DNA of 64,000 nt from an uncultured Pontibacter sp. Lineage in GTDB: Bacteria > Bacteroidota > Bacteroidia > Cytophagales > Hymenobacteraceae. A model generated the notes under the pieces. That model was not told where the DNA came from, did not search any database, and saw nothing but the letters and a program-made list of their open reading frames with translations. The stretch lies in the NCBI RefSeq assembly GCF_947492645.1, contig NZ_CANLMZ010000008.1, positions 620,001 to 684,000 of the forward strand, written 5' to 3'. The number at the start of each line of letters is the position of its first letter. The stretch's first letter is position 1. Shown one piece after another: positions 26,702 to 35,481 of this stretch. Both the position numbers and the translations under genes were made by a program.

Positions 26702-26737
26702 AAGTATAGCTCCTAACAGGGGCTATACTTTTTTTTA
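26702..26737 (+). terminator. Terminator built from an inverted pair of heptamers
   Basis: AAGTATAGC (26702-26710) pairs with GCTATACTT (26722-26730), followed by six T. The stem is made of AAGTATA and its complement, the same heptamer that is enriched across the window. Confidence 0.85.
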
Positions 26738-26780
26738 TACTTTAACATTTCTCTTACGTATAAGAAAAGTATAAAGTATA

Positions 26781-28223
26781 ATGAAATTATTAATAGTATA
26801 TATATTACTCCTCCTTTACTCAACCACAGTTATTTCTCAGGAACCCCGCTTTAGCTGGGGCGAAAAAATAAAGCGCAATTTTGGGCAGCTGGAGAACATG
26901 AAAATAGTAGGGGTTGATGAAGATGGCTTTTTCACTACTTACCAGGTAAACAAACAAATTACGCTAGAGCATTACAGCCCGCAAAACAGGCGTTTCTGGA
27001 CTACCGCATTACTTCCCAAAACTCCCGATGGACACGATGCCGCCTTTGAGAGTGTCAAGATGATAAACGAGAATTTATTTATGTTCTCCAGCACCGCCTC
27101 GGAAGGCATAACCCGGGTGTATGTCCAGAAAATTCATCACAATGGCAACTACGAACCAACCATAGCTGTACTTGCACAAAGCCCGGAAGAGGGCAACATA
27201 CTTTTAGCAACCTCAGCAAATGATGCGGCTCTGGCCATCTTAATAACGGGCCCCGAAAACCACTCCCTTACCTTACTCACCAACGAGTTGAGCAGACGCT
27301 GGAGAAGAAGTGTACCAGCTAAAGGCGATGTAGAGGACTTGCTGGTACAAAACGACGGCACTACCTACCTGCTCTTGCAAGCGCCGGCTGCAGCCCCGGC
27401 TACTACAGCTTACCATTTGTATAAATTCGAAAGGCAGACAGGCAACAGTAGCGAACTGGTTTTAGGGAATATAAACTACCGCCCTCTTAGAGCAAAGCTG
27501 GCTGCTACACCCGATGGCCATGTACTTGTTACCGGCTTTATGTCGCCGTCCAACTCTGTGGCAAGCCAAAACCCAGAACCTGTAGGTACTTTTTTATACC
27601 GCCTGGAAAAGCACAACCTCCAGAGTATGCTTACAAGTTACACACCATTCACTAAAAGCTTTACCACAGAGTATAAGCGTTTTAAACCTGACTTTGATAA
27701 TAGCCAGCGCCTCCGTAACCTGCATTTAGACAAGGTAATCCAGGATAAGGATGGCAGTTTATACTTGTTAGGGGAAGTATGTATCACCGAAAACAGGGCG
27801 GGCACGCTTGTGTATCATAACAATGATATCATCATCACAAGGCTTCAACAGGATGGCTCCATGGCCTTTACCATTAGCATAAATAAATTGCAGAGCGGCA
27901 TTAACAAACAGAACACCATCCGCTCCTACTTTTCTGCCATCGTGGATGATACGCTAAGGCTCCTTTACCTAAACTTTGAATACAATTTTAAGCCTGATGC
28001 TCACATTGCACTATCCGGCCATACATCAACTTTAAAAACGCCTGTTATAGTTAATGTGCATGCCAATGGCACTTATAAAGCCACGCCGCTATATCGCACC
28101 CTCACAGGCCGTGACTATGGTTTTTACCTCCGCCCAGGTTCTGCTTTTAAAGTAACTGATAAAAAGTATATTGTTATAGGCATGGGGCCGGAGTTTTACC
28201 GGTACGGGCAAATGTCGTTTTAA
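26781..28223 (+). CDS. Secreted protein of unknown function
   Basis: A 480-residue protein with a signal peptide (MKLLIVYILLLLYSTTVISQ). The mature part lacks cysteine-rich or catalytic motifs and shows repeated strand-turn blocks such as GFFTTYQVNKQITLEHYS, GTTYLLLQAP and GSLYLLGEVC, suggesting a beta-propeller of degenerate blades. I do not recognise the family. It is transcribed after a terminator and before the amidohydrolase, from which about 145 bp separate it. Confidence 0.7.
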   Translation: MKLLIVYILLLLYSTTVISQEPRFSWGEKIKRNFGQLENMKIVGVDEDGFFTTYQVNKQITLEHYSPQNRRFWTTALLPKTPDGHDAAFESVKMINENLFMFSSTASEGITRVYVQKIHHNGNYEPTIAVLAQSPEEGNILLATSANDAALAILITGPENHSLTLLTNELSRRWRRSVPAKGDVEDLLVQNDGTTYLLLQAPAAAPATTAYHLYKFERQTGNSSELVLGNINYRPLRAKLAATPDGHVLVTGFMSPSNSVASQNPEPVGTFLYRLEKHNLQSMLTSYTPFTKSFTTEYKRFKPDFDNSQRLRNLHLDKVIQDKDGSLYLLGEVCITENRAGTLVYHNNDIIITRLQQDGSMAFTISINKLQSGINKQNTIRSYFSAIVDDTLRLLYLNFEYNFKPDAHIALSGHTSTLKTPVIVNVHANGTYKATPLYRTLTGRDYGFYLRPGSAFKVTDKKYIVIGMGPEFYRYGQMSF

Positions 28224-28331
28224 CAACCGCGCCTGCTATACTACATTCGTAGCCTATAGTGCTGGTAGTATACTTATACTATACTTAAGTGGCTACTACA
28301 AAAGCAATTCCCTTTTCTGCAGGTTATTTAG

Positions 28332-28339
28332 TATCTTTG
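28332..28339 (+). promoter_or_regulatory. -7 promoter element for the amidohydrolase gene
   Basis: TATCTTTG matches TAnnTTTG and lies 28 bases before the ATG at 28368. Confidence 0.5.
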
Positions 28340-28367
28340 GTTAACGACTAATCAAATTCACCCTATC

Positions 28368-31300
28368 ATGAATAAACGTACTTACCTAAGTATGGCCCTG
28401 GTGGCGGCGCTGGCTTTACCCTTAAGCAACGCATTAGCCCAGGACAAAAAAGATGACAAGAAATGGACTGTGGATGCTGCTCACAGCACCGAAAAAGAAG
28501 TAACCGTAACCACCGACGAAGGCACCTGGATGAGCCTGGACGTAAGTCCGGATGGCAAAGAGATTGTGTTCGATATGCTCGGCGATATCTACATTATGCC
28601 TATTTCAGGTGGCAAAGCCAAGTTGCTACGCACAGGCCGACCATACGAAGTCCAGCCACGTTTCAGCCCCGACGGTAAGTTCATTTCCTTTACCTCGGAT
28701 GCAGGTGGCGGCGACAACATCTGGATCATGAAGCGTGATGGCTCTGATGCTACACAGGTAACAAAAGAGAACTTCAGATTATTGAATAACGCTGTCTGGA
28801 CACCAGACGGCCAGTACCTAATCGCGCGCAAGCACTTTACCAACACCCGCTCGCTGGGTGCCGGCGAAATGTGGATGTACCATAGAACAGGTGGTGCAGG
28901 CGTGCAGCTGACCAAGCGTAAAAATGACCAGCAGGATGCCGGTGAGCCTTTTGTATCACCAGACGGTAAGTATGTTTACTACTCTGAAGACATGAGTGGC
29001 GGCTCTACGTTTGAGTACAACAAAGACCCGAACGGCCAGATCTATGTTATCCGCAGAGTAGACCGTAACACAGGAGAGATAGAAAATATAGTTACCGGTA
29101 ATGGTGGCTCTGTACGCCCTACCATCTCTCGCGATGGGAAGCATATTGCGTTTGTACGCCGTGTACGTACCAAATCGGTGCTGTTTGTGCAGGACCTGAA
29201 AACCGGCGAGCAATGGCCGCTAACCGATAACCTGAGCAAAGACCAGCAGGAATCATGGGCAATCTTCGGGGTATACCCGTCTTTCTCCTGGACTCCAGAC
29301 AATAAAAGCATTGTGTATTGGGCCAACGGTAAGATCAACAAGATTGATGTTGCCAACCAGAAAGTAACCAACATCCCTTTTGAAGCCACGGCTACGCATT
29401 ACATTGCTGATGTGGTACGCCACGACTTCAGTAAGAACGGTGGTGTATCGCCGAAGGAGTTTACAGCCAAAGCAATCCGCCATGCTGTAACTTCCCCGGA
29501 TGGTAAAATTTTAGTGTTTAACGCTGCCGGCCATATCTACAAAAAAGAACTGCCAAACGGTAAGCCAGAGCGCATTACAAAAGGTACTGATTTCGAGTTT
29601 TACCCAGCCTTCTCACCAGACGGAAAATCAATCGTTTACTCTACCTGGAACGACGATAACTATAGTGCTTTGATGAAGCTGGATATCCGTAAGAAGAACG
29701 CCAAGCCAACTAAACTTACATCTGAGAAAGGTTTCTATACCAATGCATCGTTCTCGCCGAACGGTAAGTTTATAGTTTACAACAAAGAAGGCGGCAACAA
29801 CCACATGGGTTACGCACACGGCAACGAGCGTGGTATTTACTACATGACAGCCGAAGGCAAAAACCCGACATTCGTGCAGAAAAGCGGTTCTTCGCCACAG
29901 TTTAACGCAAACTCAGACCGTATTTTCTTTACAGGGTACGAAGGTGGCAAATCTGCCTTTAAATCTGTAGACCTGAACGGCAAAGAAGAGCAGACACATT
30001 ATACTTCGAAGTATACCGACCAGTTCTACCCAAGCCCGGACAACAAATGGCTGGCCTTTGTAGAGCTGTTTAACGGCTTTGTAGTTCCGTTTACGGCCAA
30101 CGGTTCTGGTATGGAGCTAAGCGCTGAAACCAAAGCTGTTCCGGTTGCACGCTTCACACGCGATGCAGGCACAAGCATCCATTGGTCAGGCGACAGCAAA
30201 AAAGTGAACTGGGTACTGGGCGACGAGTATTTCTCTAATGACATCAAGAACCGCTTCTCGTTTGTAGAAGGAGCTCCGGATAAACTTCCTGCGATTGATA
30301 CTACCGGCACGAAGATCGGACTGGTGCTGAAAACGGATACACCAGAAGGTAAAGTAGCTTTCACGAACGCGCGCATCATTACTATGAAAGGCGATGAAGT
30401 GATTGAAGGCGGAACGATTGTGGTAGATGGCAACCGCATTGTAGCTGTTGGCAAAGGTGTAACTATACCGAAAGATGCGAAAGTGATTGACGCTGCCGGA
30501 AAAACGATTATGCCTGGTTTAGTGGATGTGCATGCACACTTGGGTACTTTCCGTAACGGTATGAGCCCACAGAAGCAATGGTCATACTATACCAACCTGG
30601 CTTACGGCGTAACTACTACCCACGACCCATCATCGACAACCGAAATGGTATTCAGCCAGTCGGAAGCCGTGAAAGCCGGTAAGATGATCGGGCCGCGTAT
30701 TTACTCTACTGGTACGATCCTGTATGGTGCTGATGGCAATTTTAAAGCTGTGATAAATAGTCTGGACGATGCCCGTTCGCACCTGCGCCGCATTAAAGCG
30801 GTTGGCGGTTTCTCGGTGAAGAGCTATAACCAGCCACGTCGTGAGCAGCGCCAGCAGGTAATTCAGGCTGCCCGCGAACTGGATATGACGGTAGTGCCGG
30901 AAGGTGGTTCTACGTTCTTCCACAACATGAGCATGATCCTGGACGGTCACTCTGGTATTGAGCACAACATACCTGTTGCCCCACTTTACAAAGACGTGGT
31001 GGATGTATGGAAAGCTTCTGAAACAGGCTATACGCCTACCCTGATCGTGAACTATGGCGGTAACTCCGGAGAGTACTACTGGTACCAGAAAACCAACGCA
31101 TGGGAAAAGGAGCGCCTGTTGAAATTCACACCTCGTTCTGTAATTGATGGCCGCTCTCGTCGCGTTACGCTAGTGCCTGACGAAGAATACCAGAATGGAC
31201 ACATCCTGACTTCAGAAGCAACTACAAAACTGGCTAAGTCGGGTGTAAAAGTAAACCTGGGTGCCCACGGACAGTTGCAAGGCTTAGGTGCCCATTGGGA

Positions 31301-31667
31301 ACTATGGATGCTGCAGCAAGGCGGCATGACCAACCTGGAAGCCCTTCGCGCTGCAACGCTAAATGGTGCTGAGTACATTGGCATGGGCAAGGAGATCGGA
31401 TCACTTGAAGCCGGTAAACTTGCCGACCTGATCGTGCTGGACCAGAACCCGCTGGAGAACATACAGAACACCGAGCATGTGAAGTATACGATGGTGAATG
31501 GTCGCCTGTACGATGCCGCAACTATGGCTGAGATCGGCAACTATAACAAGCAGCCGGGCAAGTTCTGGTGGGAAAACAGCCGCACCGCCACTGCCTTTGA
31601 CTGGCACGAAGGTACCGATACCCGCTTTGAAGGTATCGCCGGTGAGCATTGCACTTGCCGCCACTAA
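28368..31667 (+). CDS. Secreted TolB-like propeller fused to an amidohydrolase
   Basis: A 1,099-residue secreted enzyme. A signal peptide ends near residue 25 (NALAQ). Residues about 50-640 hold two sets of PD40 propeller blades with SPDGK motifs (SPDGKEIVFD, SPDGKFISF, SPDGKYVYYS, SPDGKSIVYS). Residues about 660-1090 form a metal-dependent amidohydrolase: VAFTNARIITM, the HxH metal pair in GLVDVHAHLG (about 721-723), His in SGIEHNIPV, and GSLEAGKLADLIVLD. The reaction is probably hydrolysis of a cyclic amide or a dipeptide. A terminator follows at once. Confidence 0.9.
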   Translation: MNKRTYLSMALVAALALPLSNALAQDKKDDKKWTVDAAHSTEKEVTVTTDEGTWMSLDVSPDGKEIVFDMLGDIYIMPISGGKAKLLRTGRPYEVQPRFSPDGKFISFTSDAGGGDNIWIMKRDGSDATQVTKENFRLLNNAVWTPDGQYLIARKHFTNTRSLGAGEMWMYHRTGGAGVQLTKRKNDQQDAGEPFVSPDGKYVYYSEDMSGGSTFEYNKDPNGQIYVIRRVDRNTGEIENIVTGNGGSVRPTISRDGKHIAFVRRVRTKSVLFVQDLKTGEQWPLTDNLSKDQQESWAIFGVYPSFSWTPDNKSIVYWANGKINKIDVANQKVTNIPFEATATHYIADVVRHDFSKNGGVSPKEFTAKAIRHAVTSPDGKILVFNAAGHIYKKELPNGKPERITKGTDFEFYPAFSPDGKSIVYSTWNDDNYSALMKLDIRKKNAKPTKLTSEKGFYTNASFSPNGKFIVYNKEGGNNHMGYAHGNERGIYYMTAEGKNPTFVQKSGSSPQFNANSDRIFFTGYEGGKSAFKSVDLNGKEEQTHYTSKYTDQFYPSPDNKWLAFVELFNGFVVPFTANGSGMELSAETKAVPVARFTRDAGTSIHWSGDSKKVNWVLGDEYFSNDIKNRFSFVEGAPDKLPAIDTTGTKIGLVLKTDTPEGKVAFTNARIITMKGDEVIEGGTIVVDGNRIVAVGKGVTIPKDAKVIDAAGKTIMPGLVDVHAHLGTFRNGMSPQKQWSYYTNLAYGVTTTHDPSSTTEMVFSQSEAVKAGKMIGPRIYSTGTILYGADGNFKAVINSLDDARSHLRRIKAVGGFSVKSYNQPRREQRQQVIQAARELDMTVVPEGGSTFFHNMSMILDGHSGIEHNIPVAPLYKDVVDVWKASETGYTPTLIVNYGGNSGEYYWYQKTNAWEKERLLKFTPRSVIDGRSRRVTLVPDEEYQNGHILTSEATTKLAKSGVKVNLGAHGQLQGLGAHWELWMLQQGGMTNLEALRAATLNGAEYIGMGKEIGSLEAGKLADLIVLDQNPLENIQNTEHVKYTMVNGRLYDAATMAEIGNYNKQPGKFWWENSRTATAFDWHEGTDTRFEGIAGEHCTCRH

Positions 31668-31688
31668 TTGATTGAAAGTATAAAGTAC

Positions 31689-31730
31689 AAAAAAGCGGTT
31701 GCTCTATTGGGGCAGCCGCTTTTTTGTTTT
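31689..31730 (+). terminator. Terminator of the amidohydrolase gene
   Basis: AAAAAAGCGG (31689-31698) pairs with CCGCTTTTTT (31716-31725) and is followed by GTTTT. Confidence 0.85.
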
Positions 31731-31789
31731 AAGTGGCTATGGCGCGAGCGTGAACAATATGAAACAACTTACACTCAACTCCCAGAAGA

Positions 31790-32312
31790 CAGATTGTCCC
31801 CTTGAGGGGACTACAGGGGTGTAATCGTGCACAGGAAATTTAAACTCATCAAAGTGCCCGCTGCTTATCTAAAACCCAAGTCTCTATCGTTCTCAAAACA
31901 TTGTTCATATCCCTTTTTACTTCCTTATCATCAAACCTCAAAAACTGCACACCATACTGTTCCAATTCACTCTGGCGTCCAACATCATAGTTATAATTTT
32001 GATTATGGCTATCGCCATCAATCTCTATTGCTAACTGAAGCTCATGGGAGTAAAAGTCAACTATAAAATCCAGTATGGGTACCTGGCGGTGAAACTGATA
32101 GCCTAGAAGCTTTCTCTCCTTTATTTCCTTCCACAATAAGATCTCAGACAGCGTGCTGTTCTTTCTTAATTCACGTGCTTTCGCCTTTAAGTCTTCCCTG
32201 TATGGTATGATCCTGTTTTTTGCCAAGGTTAGCTACTTTTCGGATTAGTAAGTATGCTGGATATAGTTTGGGAACGATTACACCCCTGTAGTCCCCTCAA
32301 GGGGACAGTCTG
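31790..32312. mobile_element. 523-bp unit: DUF559 gene boxed by 39-bp inverted repeats
   Basis: The left arm (31790-31828) and right arm (32274-32312) are inverted copies matching at 38 of 39 positions. Each contains the palindrome GTCCCCTTGAGGGGAC followed inward by TACAGGGGTGT. The DUF559 gene begins 47 bases from one arm and ends 20 bases from the other, so almost nothing else fits inside. No target duplication is evident. Arms of related design occur at 15425-15624 and 61846-61871. I infer a mobile or mobilisable unit; no transposase is present. Confidence 0.65.
31849..32226 (-). CDS. DUF559 protein, Vsr-like endonuclease fold
   Basis: A 125-residue protein of the DUF559 family, related to the very short patch repair endonuclease Vsr and to PD-(D/E)XK nucleases. 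Visible landmarks are LRKNSTLSEILLWKEIK (the N-terminal helix with conserved Glu), GYQFHRQVPILDFIVDFYSHELQLAIEIDGDSH split as the core (Asp of ILDFIVDF, Glu and Asp of IEIDG), and a C-terminal block VQFLRFDDKEVKRDMNNVL. The catalytic acidic pattern is intact. The gene sits between inverted repeats with no other gene. The cellular target is unknown. Confidence 0.85.
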   Translation of the reverse strand: MAKNRIIPYREDLKAKARELRKNSTLSEILLWKEIKERKLLGYQFHRQVPILDFIVDFYSHELQLAIEIDGDSHNQNYNYDVGRQSELEQYGVQFLRFDDKEVKRDMNNVLRTIETWVLDKQRAL

Positions 32313-32383
32313 CTATTGGGTTAGGTTCTCTTCATCCATTTATAGAACTTATACTCAACAATTATCAATAAACACTCAAAAAC

Positions 32384-33569
32384 CTACTCCTTCACCGCAG
32401 CCAACACCCGCTTTATTAATTCATTCGGGTTGCCGTTATGCCAGCGCCAGACAATGACGATGTCATGTTCCGGGTCTACCCACACGGTGTTCTGACCGGC
32501 GCCTAAAGCTGCATAGCTGGTGGTGGGGGCATCGGGCTAGGCTTTACCTTCGGTGTTAAGCCACCACAGGTAGCCGTAGTCCGGGCCAACAGTACCACGA
32601 GACGTAGTAGCTTCCTTCACCCATTGCTCAGATATCAGCTGCTTATCTTTCCAGCGGCCGTTGCGCAGGAACAGGTAGCCAAATCGTGCTTCGTCGCGGG
32701 CACTTATCCAGAGGCCGCCGCCCCAACGGGTGCCGCCGCTTACCGATGGCATTTGCTTTCCGTTTATCTCCACTATAGAATTGCGGTAAGGTACCCACCT
32801 CCATGTTTCAGAAGCATCGATCGGGTCCATTATTTCATCTTCCAACACTTCCGGCAAAGGTTTCTCCCATAAACGCAGCAACGACAAGGCAAAACGGTTA
32901 ATGCGTACATCATTATACTCGTAAAAGCTGCCCGGTTCCTGTAACTCCCGTGGTTTGCGCTCTCCGCGGCCAAAAGCTTCTTTGCCTATAAAATCATACT
33001 TCTTACCCCACAGTTCACCTTCCCATTCGCTGGTCTGGCGCGAGTGGTGCTCCCAGGTTACTTTGCCGTTATGCTCCGAACTATAGCCACCATCTTTTAT
33101 ATACTTAGCCACAGGGTCGTTTATACTTTGTATCATCCCTCTATCTATAGTAAGGCCAAGTATAGTTGACAGAAAGCTTTTGGCCACACTATAGGTTGGA
33201 TCTACGGCTTTGGTATCGCCCCACTCAGCTACGATGTAACCGTTTTTAAGTATGATGCCGTTAGTGTTGGCTCTTGTTGCAGGTAAGGGCCCAAGTGGCT
33301 CACCAAAGATCTCTTTTTTGGGTAGAAAAGTCTTTTTGTATCTGGGTTGTTTCCTGCGTTTTGGCCCATTCTACGGCCTGCTGTAAAAGCGTGGCATCTA
33401 AGCCAAGCTCTTCAGGGCTTTTCTTTTCCCAGTTGTCGCCTTTACCGGGGTAGTATACTTTGTTTTCAGGTGCCTGTGCTTGGGTAGCACCAGAGGTCTG
33501 CTGTACTTGCTGCTGACACGATAGCAAGCCAAGAGCAACTATCAGAGCCAGTATGGAGTTTTTAAACAT
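32384..33569 (-). pseudogene. Serine hydrolase (beta-lactamase class C-like) lipoprotein, two lesions
   Basis: A lipoprotein serine hydrolase of the beta-lactamase/PBP-like family, broken twice. The N-terminal part (from 33569) has a lipoprotein signal (GLLSCQQQ). At about 33314-33319 a run of six A on the coding strand shifts the frame; five A would restore QKEIFGEPLGPLPATR. The next frame contains the catalytic SVAK (SxxK), YND (YxN) and a C-terminal region. At 32537-32539 an in-frame TAG stands where TGG (Trp) is expected, before PDAPTTSYAALGAGQN. The last 51 codons end at 32384. Loss is recent, since both halves are otherwise well conserved. Confidence 0.8.
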
Positions 33570-33810
33570 TCTTATACTTGCTTTTATACTTTGTTAATCT
33601 ACAAAATATGCGGCACTCGTTCTAACAGAAGTATAAAGCAGCACATCAGAAGGCATGGCATCATGCTTACCAGGAGAGGCAAATGCAGGCGGTTCTAACT
33701 TTCGTGATTCGAGACAAACTGGTGCGCGGGTTACTGCATGAAGAAGATTTGCGCCGCCTGCCAGAGCTGGAACTAGAGGAATAAGCACCTCCGGTTCCAG
33801 CTCTGACAGT

Positions 33811-34620
33811 TTACCAGCCACTACGACGGCCTCCAAGTATACCACCCAGCAAACTGCCAAGTCCGCCGGAACCCATGCTGCCGTAGCCGCGCCTGCCATT
33901 AAGGCCACCTAATATAGAGGCCATGGACCCCATGCCGGACCTGCGGGATCCGCCTCCCATCATACCGCCACCTCCCATCATGCCTCCTAATAAGCCGCCA
34001 AGCAAACCCCCACCGGCTAAGCCACCCATACCGCCCATCATACCACCTCTTCTTCTGCCACCGCGGCTCATCATACCGGCAATTACCAAAGGGGCCACAA
34101 CACCAAGCATACCTTTTACCATGCCCGGAGAAATACCGGCATTCTTAAACATATCGCCAAAGCCGCTCTTGTTCAGAAACGAGTTTGATGTGGGGTCTTC
34201 GCCGTGCTTTTGTGCGTCTTCCGCTTTGTTCACGTAATCTTCCAGAATGCTGTACTGCTTCTCGTCTACCTGCAGGTAATTAGCAACATCTTTGATATAC
34301 TTTTGCTCATCGGCTGTGTACTGGCCGTCTGCTTTGGCAAAGGCTATAATATCTGTTATAAACGGAAAGCGTAACTCACTTTTTTTAAGTACATCAAGGC
34401 ACTTTTGCAGATTTATCTGTGAGGGATTTTTGGCAATAACAATAACTTCATCCTGTACATTTTCCGGCAGCTCAGCAGCTTCACTTAAAATTTGAAGGAA
34501 CTGCAGCTCCTCTTCCGAGGCATGGCCATCAACAGAAGCAAATGCTGCCAGGGTAGCCAGATAGGCACCCTTTTCTTCGTTAGTATAATCTTTGAGTAAA
34601 ACGGTTTCTTCTTGTTCCAT
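33811..34620 (-). CDS. TerB-domain protein with Gly/Met-rich tail
   Basis: A 269-residue protein. Residues about 12-135 look like a TerB (tellurite resistance B) all-helical domain: YLATLAAFASVDGHASEEEL and IIAFAKADGQYTADEQKYI show the paired acidic DG(H/Q) motifs typical of TerB metal-binding helices. Residues about 150-180 contain a hydrophobic helix (GMVKGMLGVVAPLVIAGMM). The C-terminal 90 residues are low complexity, rich in Gly, Met and Arg. Function is unknown; TerB domains are tied to membrane stress and metal responses. It is transcribed alone. Confidence 0.75.
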   Translation of the reverse strand: MEQEETVLLKDYTNEEKGAYLATLAAFASVDGHASEEELQFLQILSEAAELPENVQDEVIVIAKNPSQINLQKCLDVLKKSELRFPFITDIIAFAKADGQYTADEQKYIKDVANYLQVDEKQYSILEDYVNKAEDAQKHGEDPTSNSFLNKSGFGDMFKNAGISPGMVKGMLGVVAPLVIAGMMSRGGRRRGGMMGGMGGLAGGGLLGGLLGGMMGGGGMMGGGSRRSGMGSMASILGGLNGRRGYGSMGSGGLGSLLGGILGGRRSGW

Positions 34621-34697
34621 AGCTTTTCAGTCTTGTGTAGATAACTAAACGGCAGCAAATGACTTAGGTTGATTTACGTATACAACTGATGCTTTAA

Positions 34698-34737
34698 ATG
34701 AAAAAGAAAAGCCCGGCAGCTTGTACTACCGGGCTTT
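34698..34737 (-). terminator. Terminator of the nitroreductase-pirin operon
   Basis: On the minus strand AAAGCCCGG (34729-34737) pairs with CCGGGCTTT (34708-34716), followed by TCTTTTTC. Confidence 0.85.
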
Positions 34738-34759
34738 AAATTCAGACGACTTAAGCGTT

Positions 34760-35473
34760 TTATTTCATCGGGACTTCCATCAGAAGCAGCTCTGCATCAG
34801 CGCTGGCCTTTATCGAAAAACCAGCCACTTCTGATATTCCCATACCATCACGCTTGCTTAATTTTTTGCCATCTATTTCTACCTCGCCTTCCAGCACAAA
34901 AGCATATACACCATGCTCGGGATTGTGCAGTTTGTACTCTTCCGAAAAGCCCGGTTTTAAAGATCCTAGGGTAAACCAAGCATTCTGGTTTATCCAGATG
35001 GCATCATCATTCTTATCCGGCGATACCACCGTTTGCAGCTTGTTCTGGCGATCTTCCGGGTTAAAGGCTTTTTGGTCGTAGCGTGGCTTGATGTCGCGCT
35101 CTTTCGGAAAAACCCATATTTGCAGAAACTTTACCTCATCCGTTTTGGAGTGGTTATACTCAGAGTGCGTTAAACCGGTACCCGCCGACATAATCTGCAC
35201 TTCGTTTGTTCGGATTGTCTTTTCGTTACCGGTACTGTCCTTATGAGCCAGTTCGCCAGCTAATGGTATAGAAACAATCTCCATGTTATCGTGGGGGTGC
35301 GCGCCAAAACCCATACCCGGTGCTACGGTATCATCGTTAAGCACGCGCAACAGGCCAAAGCCCATACGCGCTGGGTCATAGTAACTGGCAAAACTGAAAC
35401 TGTGGTAAGAGTTTAGCCAGCCGTGGTTTGCATGGCCGCGTGTGTTTGCTTTATGAATCACTTTTTTGCTCAT
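34760..35473 (-). CDS. Pirin family protein
   Basis: A 237-residue bicupin starting MSKKVIHKANTRGHANHGWL. Pirin landmarks are NSYHSFSFASYYDPARMGFG, DTVAPGMGFGAHPHDNMEIV (metal-binding His cluster) and TEHSEYNHS-like GLTHSEYNHS with Glu, which gives the iron site. Bacterial pirins include quercetin dioxygenases and redox regulators. The start at 35473 lies eight bases after the nitroreductase stop; a start at 35497 would overlap that gene. The two genes form an operon, suggesting a joint role in handling quinones, nitro compounds or oxidative stress. Confidence 0.9.
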   Translation of the reverse strand: MSKKVIHKANTRGHANHGWLNSYHSFSFASYYDPARMGFGLLRVLNDDTVAPGMGFGAHPHDNMEIVSIPLAGELAHKDSTGNEKTIRTNEVQIMSAGTGLTHSEYNHSKTDEVKFLQIWVFPKERDIKPRYDQKAFNPEDRQNKLQTVVSPDKNDDAIWINQNAWFTLGSLKPGFSEEYKLHNPEHGVYAFVLEGEVEIDGKKLSKRDGMGISEVAGFSIKASADAELLLMEVPMK

Positions 35474-35481
35474 AGCTTCTA

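Noticed and set aside
31790..32312. A standard insertion sequence
   Set aside because: No transposase motif (DDE, HUH or serine recombinase) and no target duplication; the only gene is a Vsr-like nuclease.
33314..33319. Programmed frameshift or phase variation at the A6 run
   Set aside because: The second lesion (TAG for TGG) downstream would still truncate the protein, so simple decay is the better reading.
33762..33805. 12-bp inverted repeat as terminator of the TerB gene
   Set aside because: No T tract follows on either strand, so it is not an intrinsic terminator, though it could be a protein-binding or RNA-stability site.
33594..33908. 104-codon minus-strand ORF overlapping the TerB gene
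   Set aside because: It overlaps the end of the TerB gene in another frame and shows no domain; the Gly/Met-rich coding DNA opens other frames.
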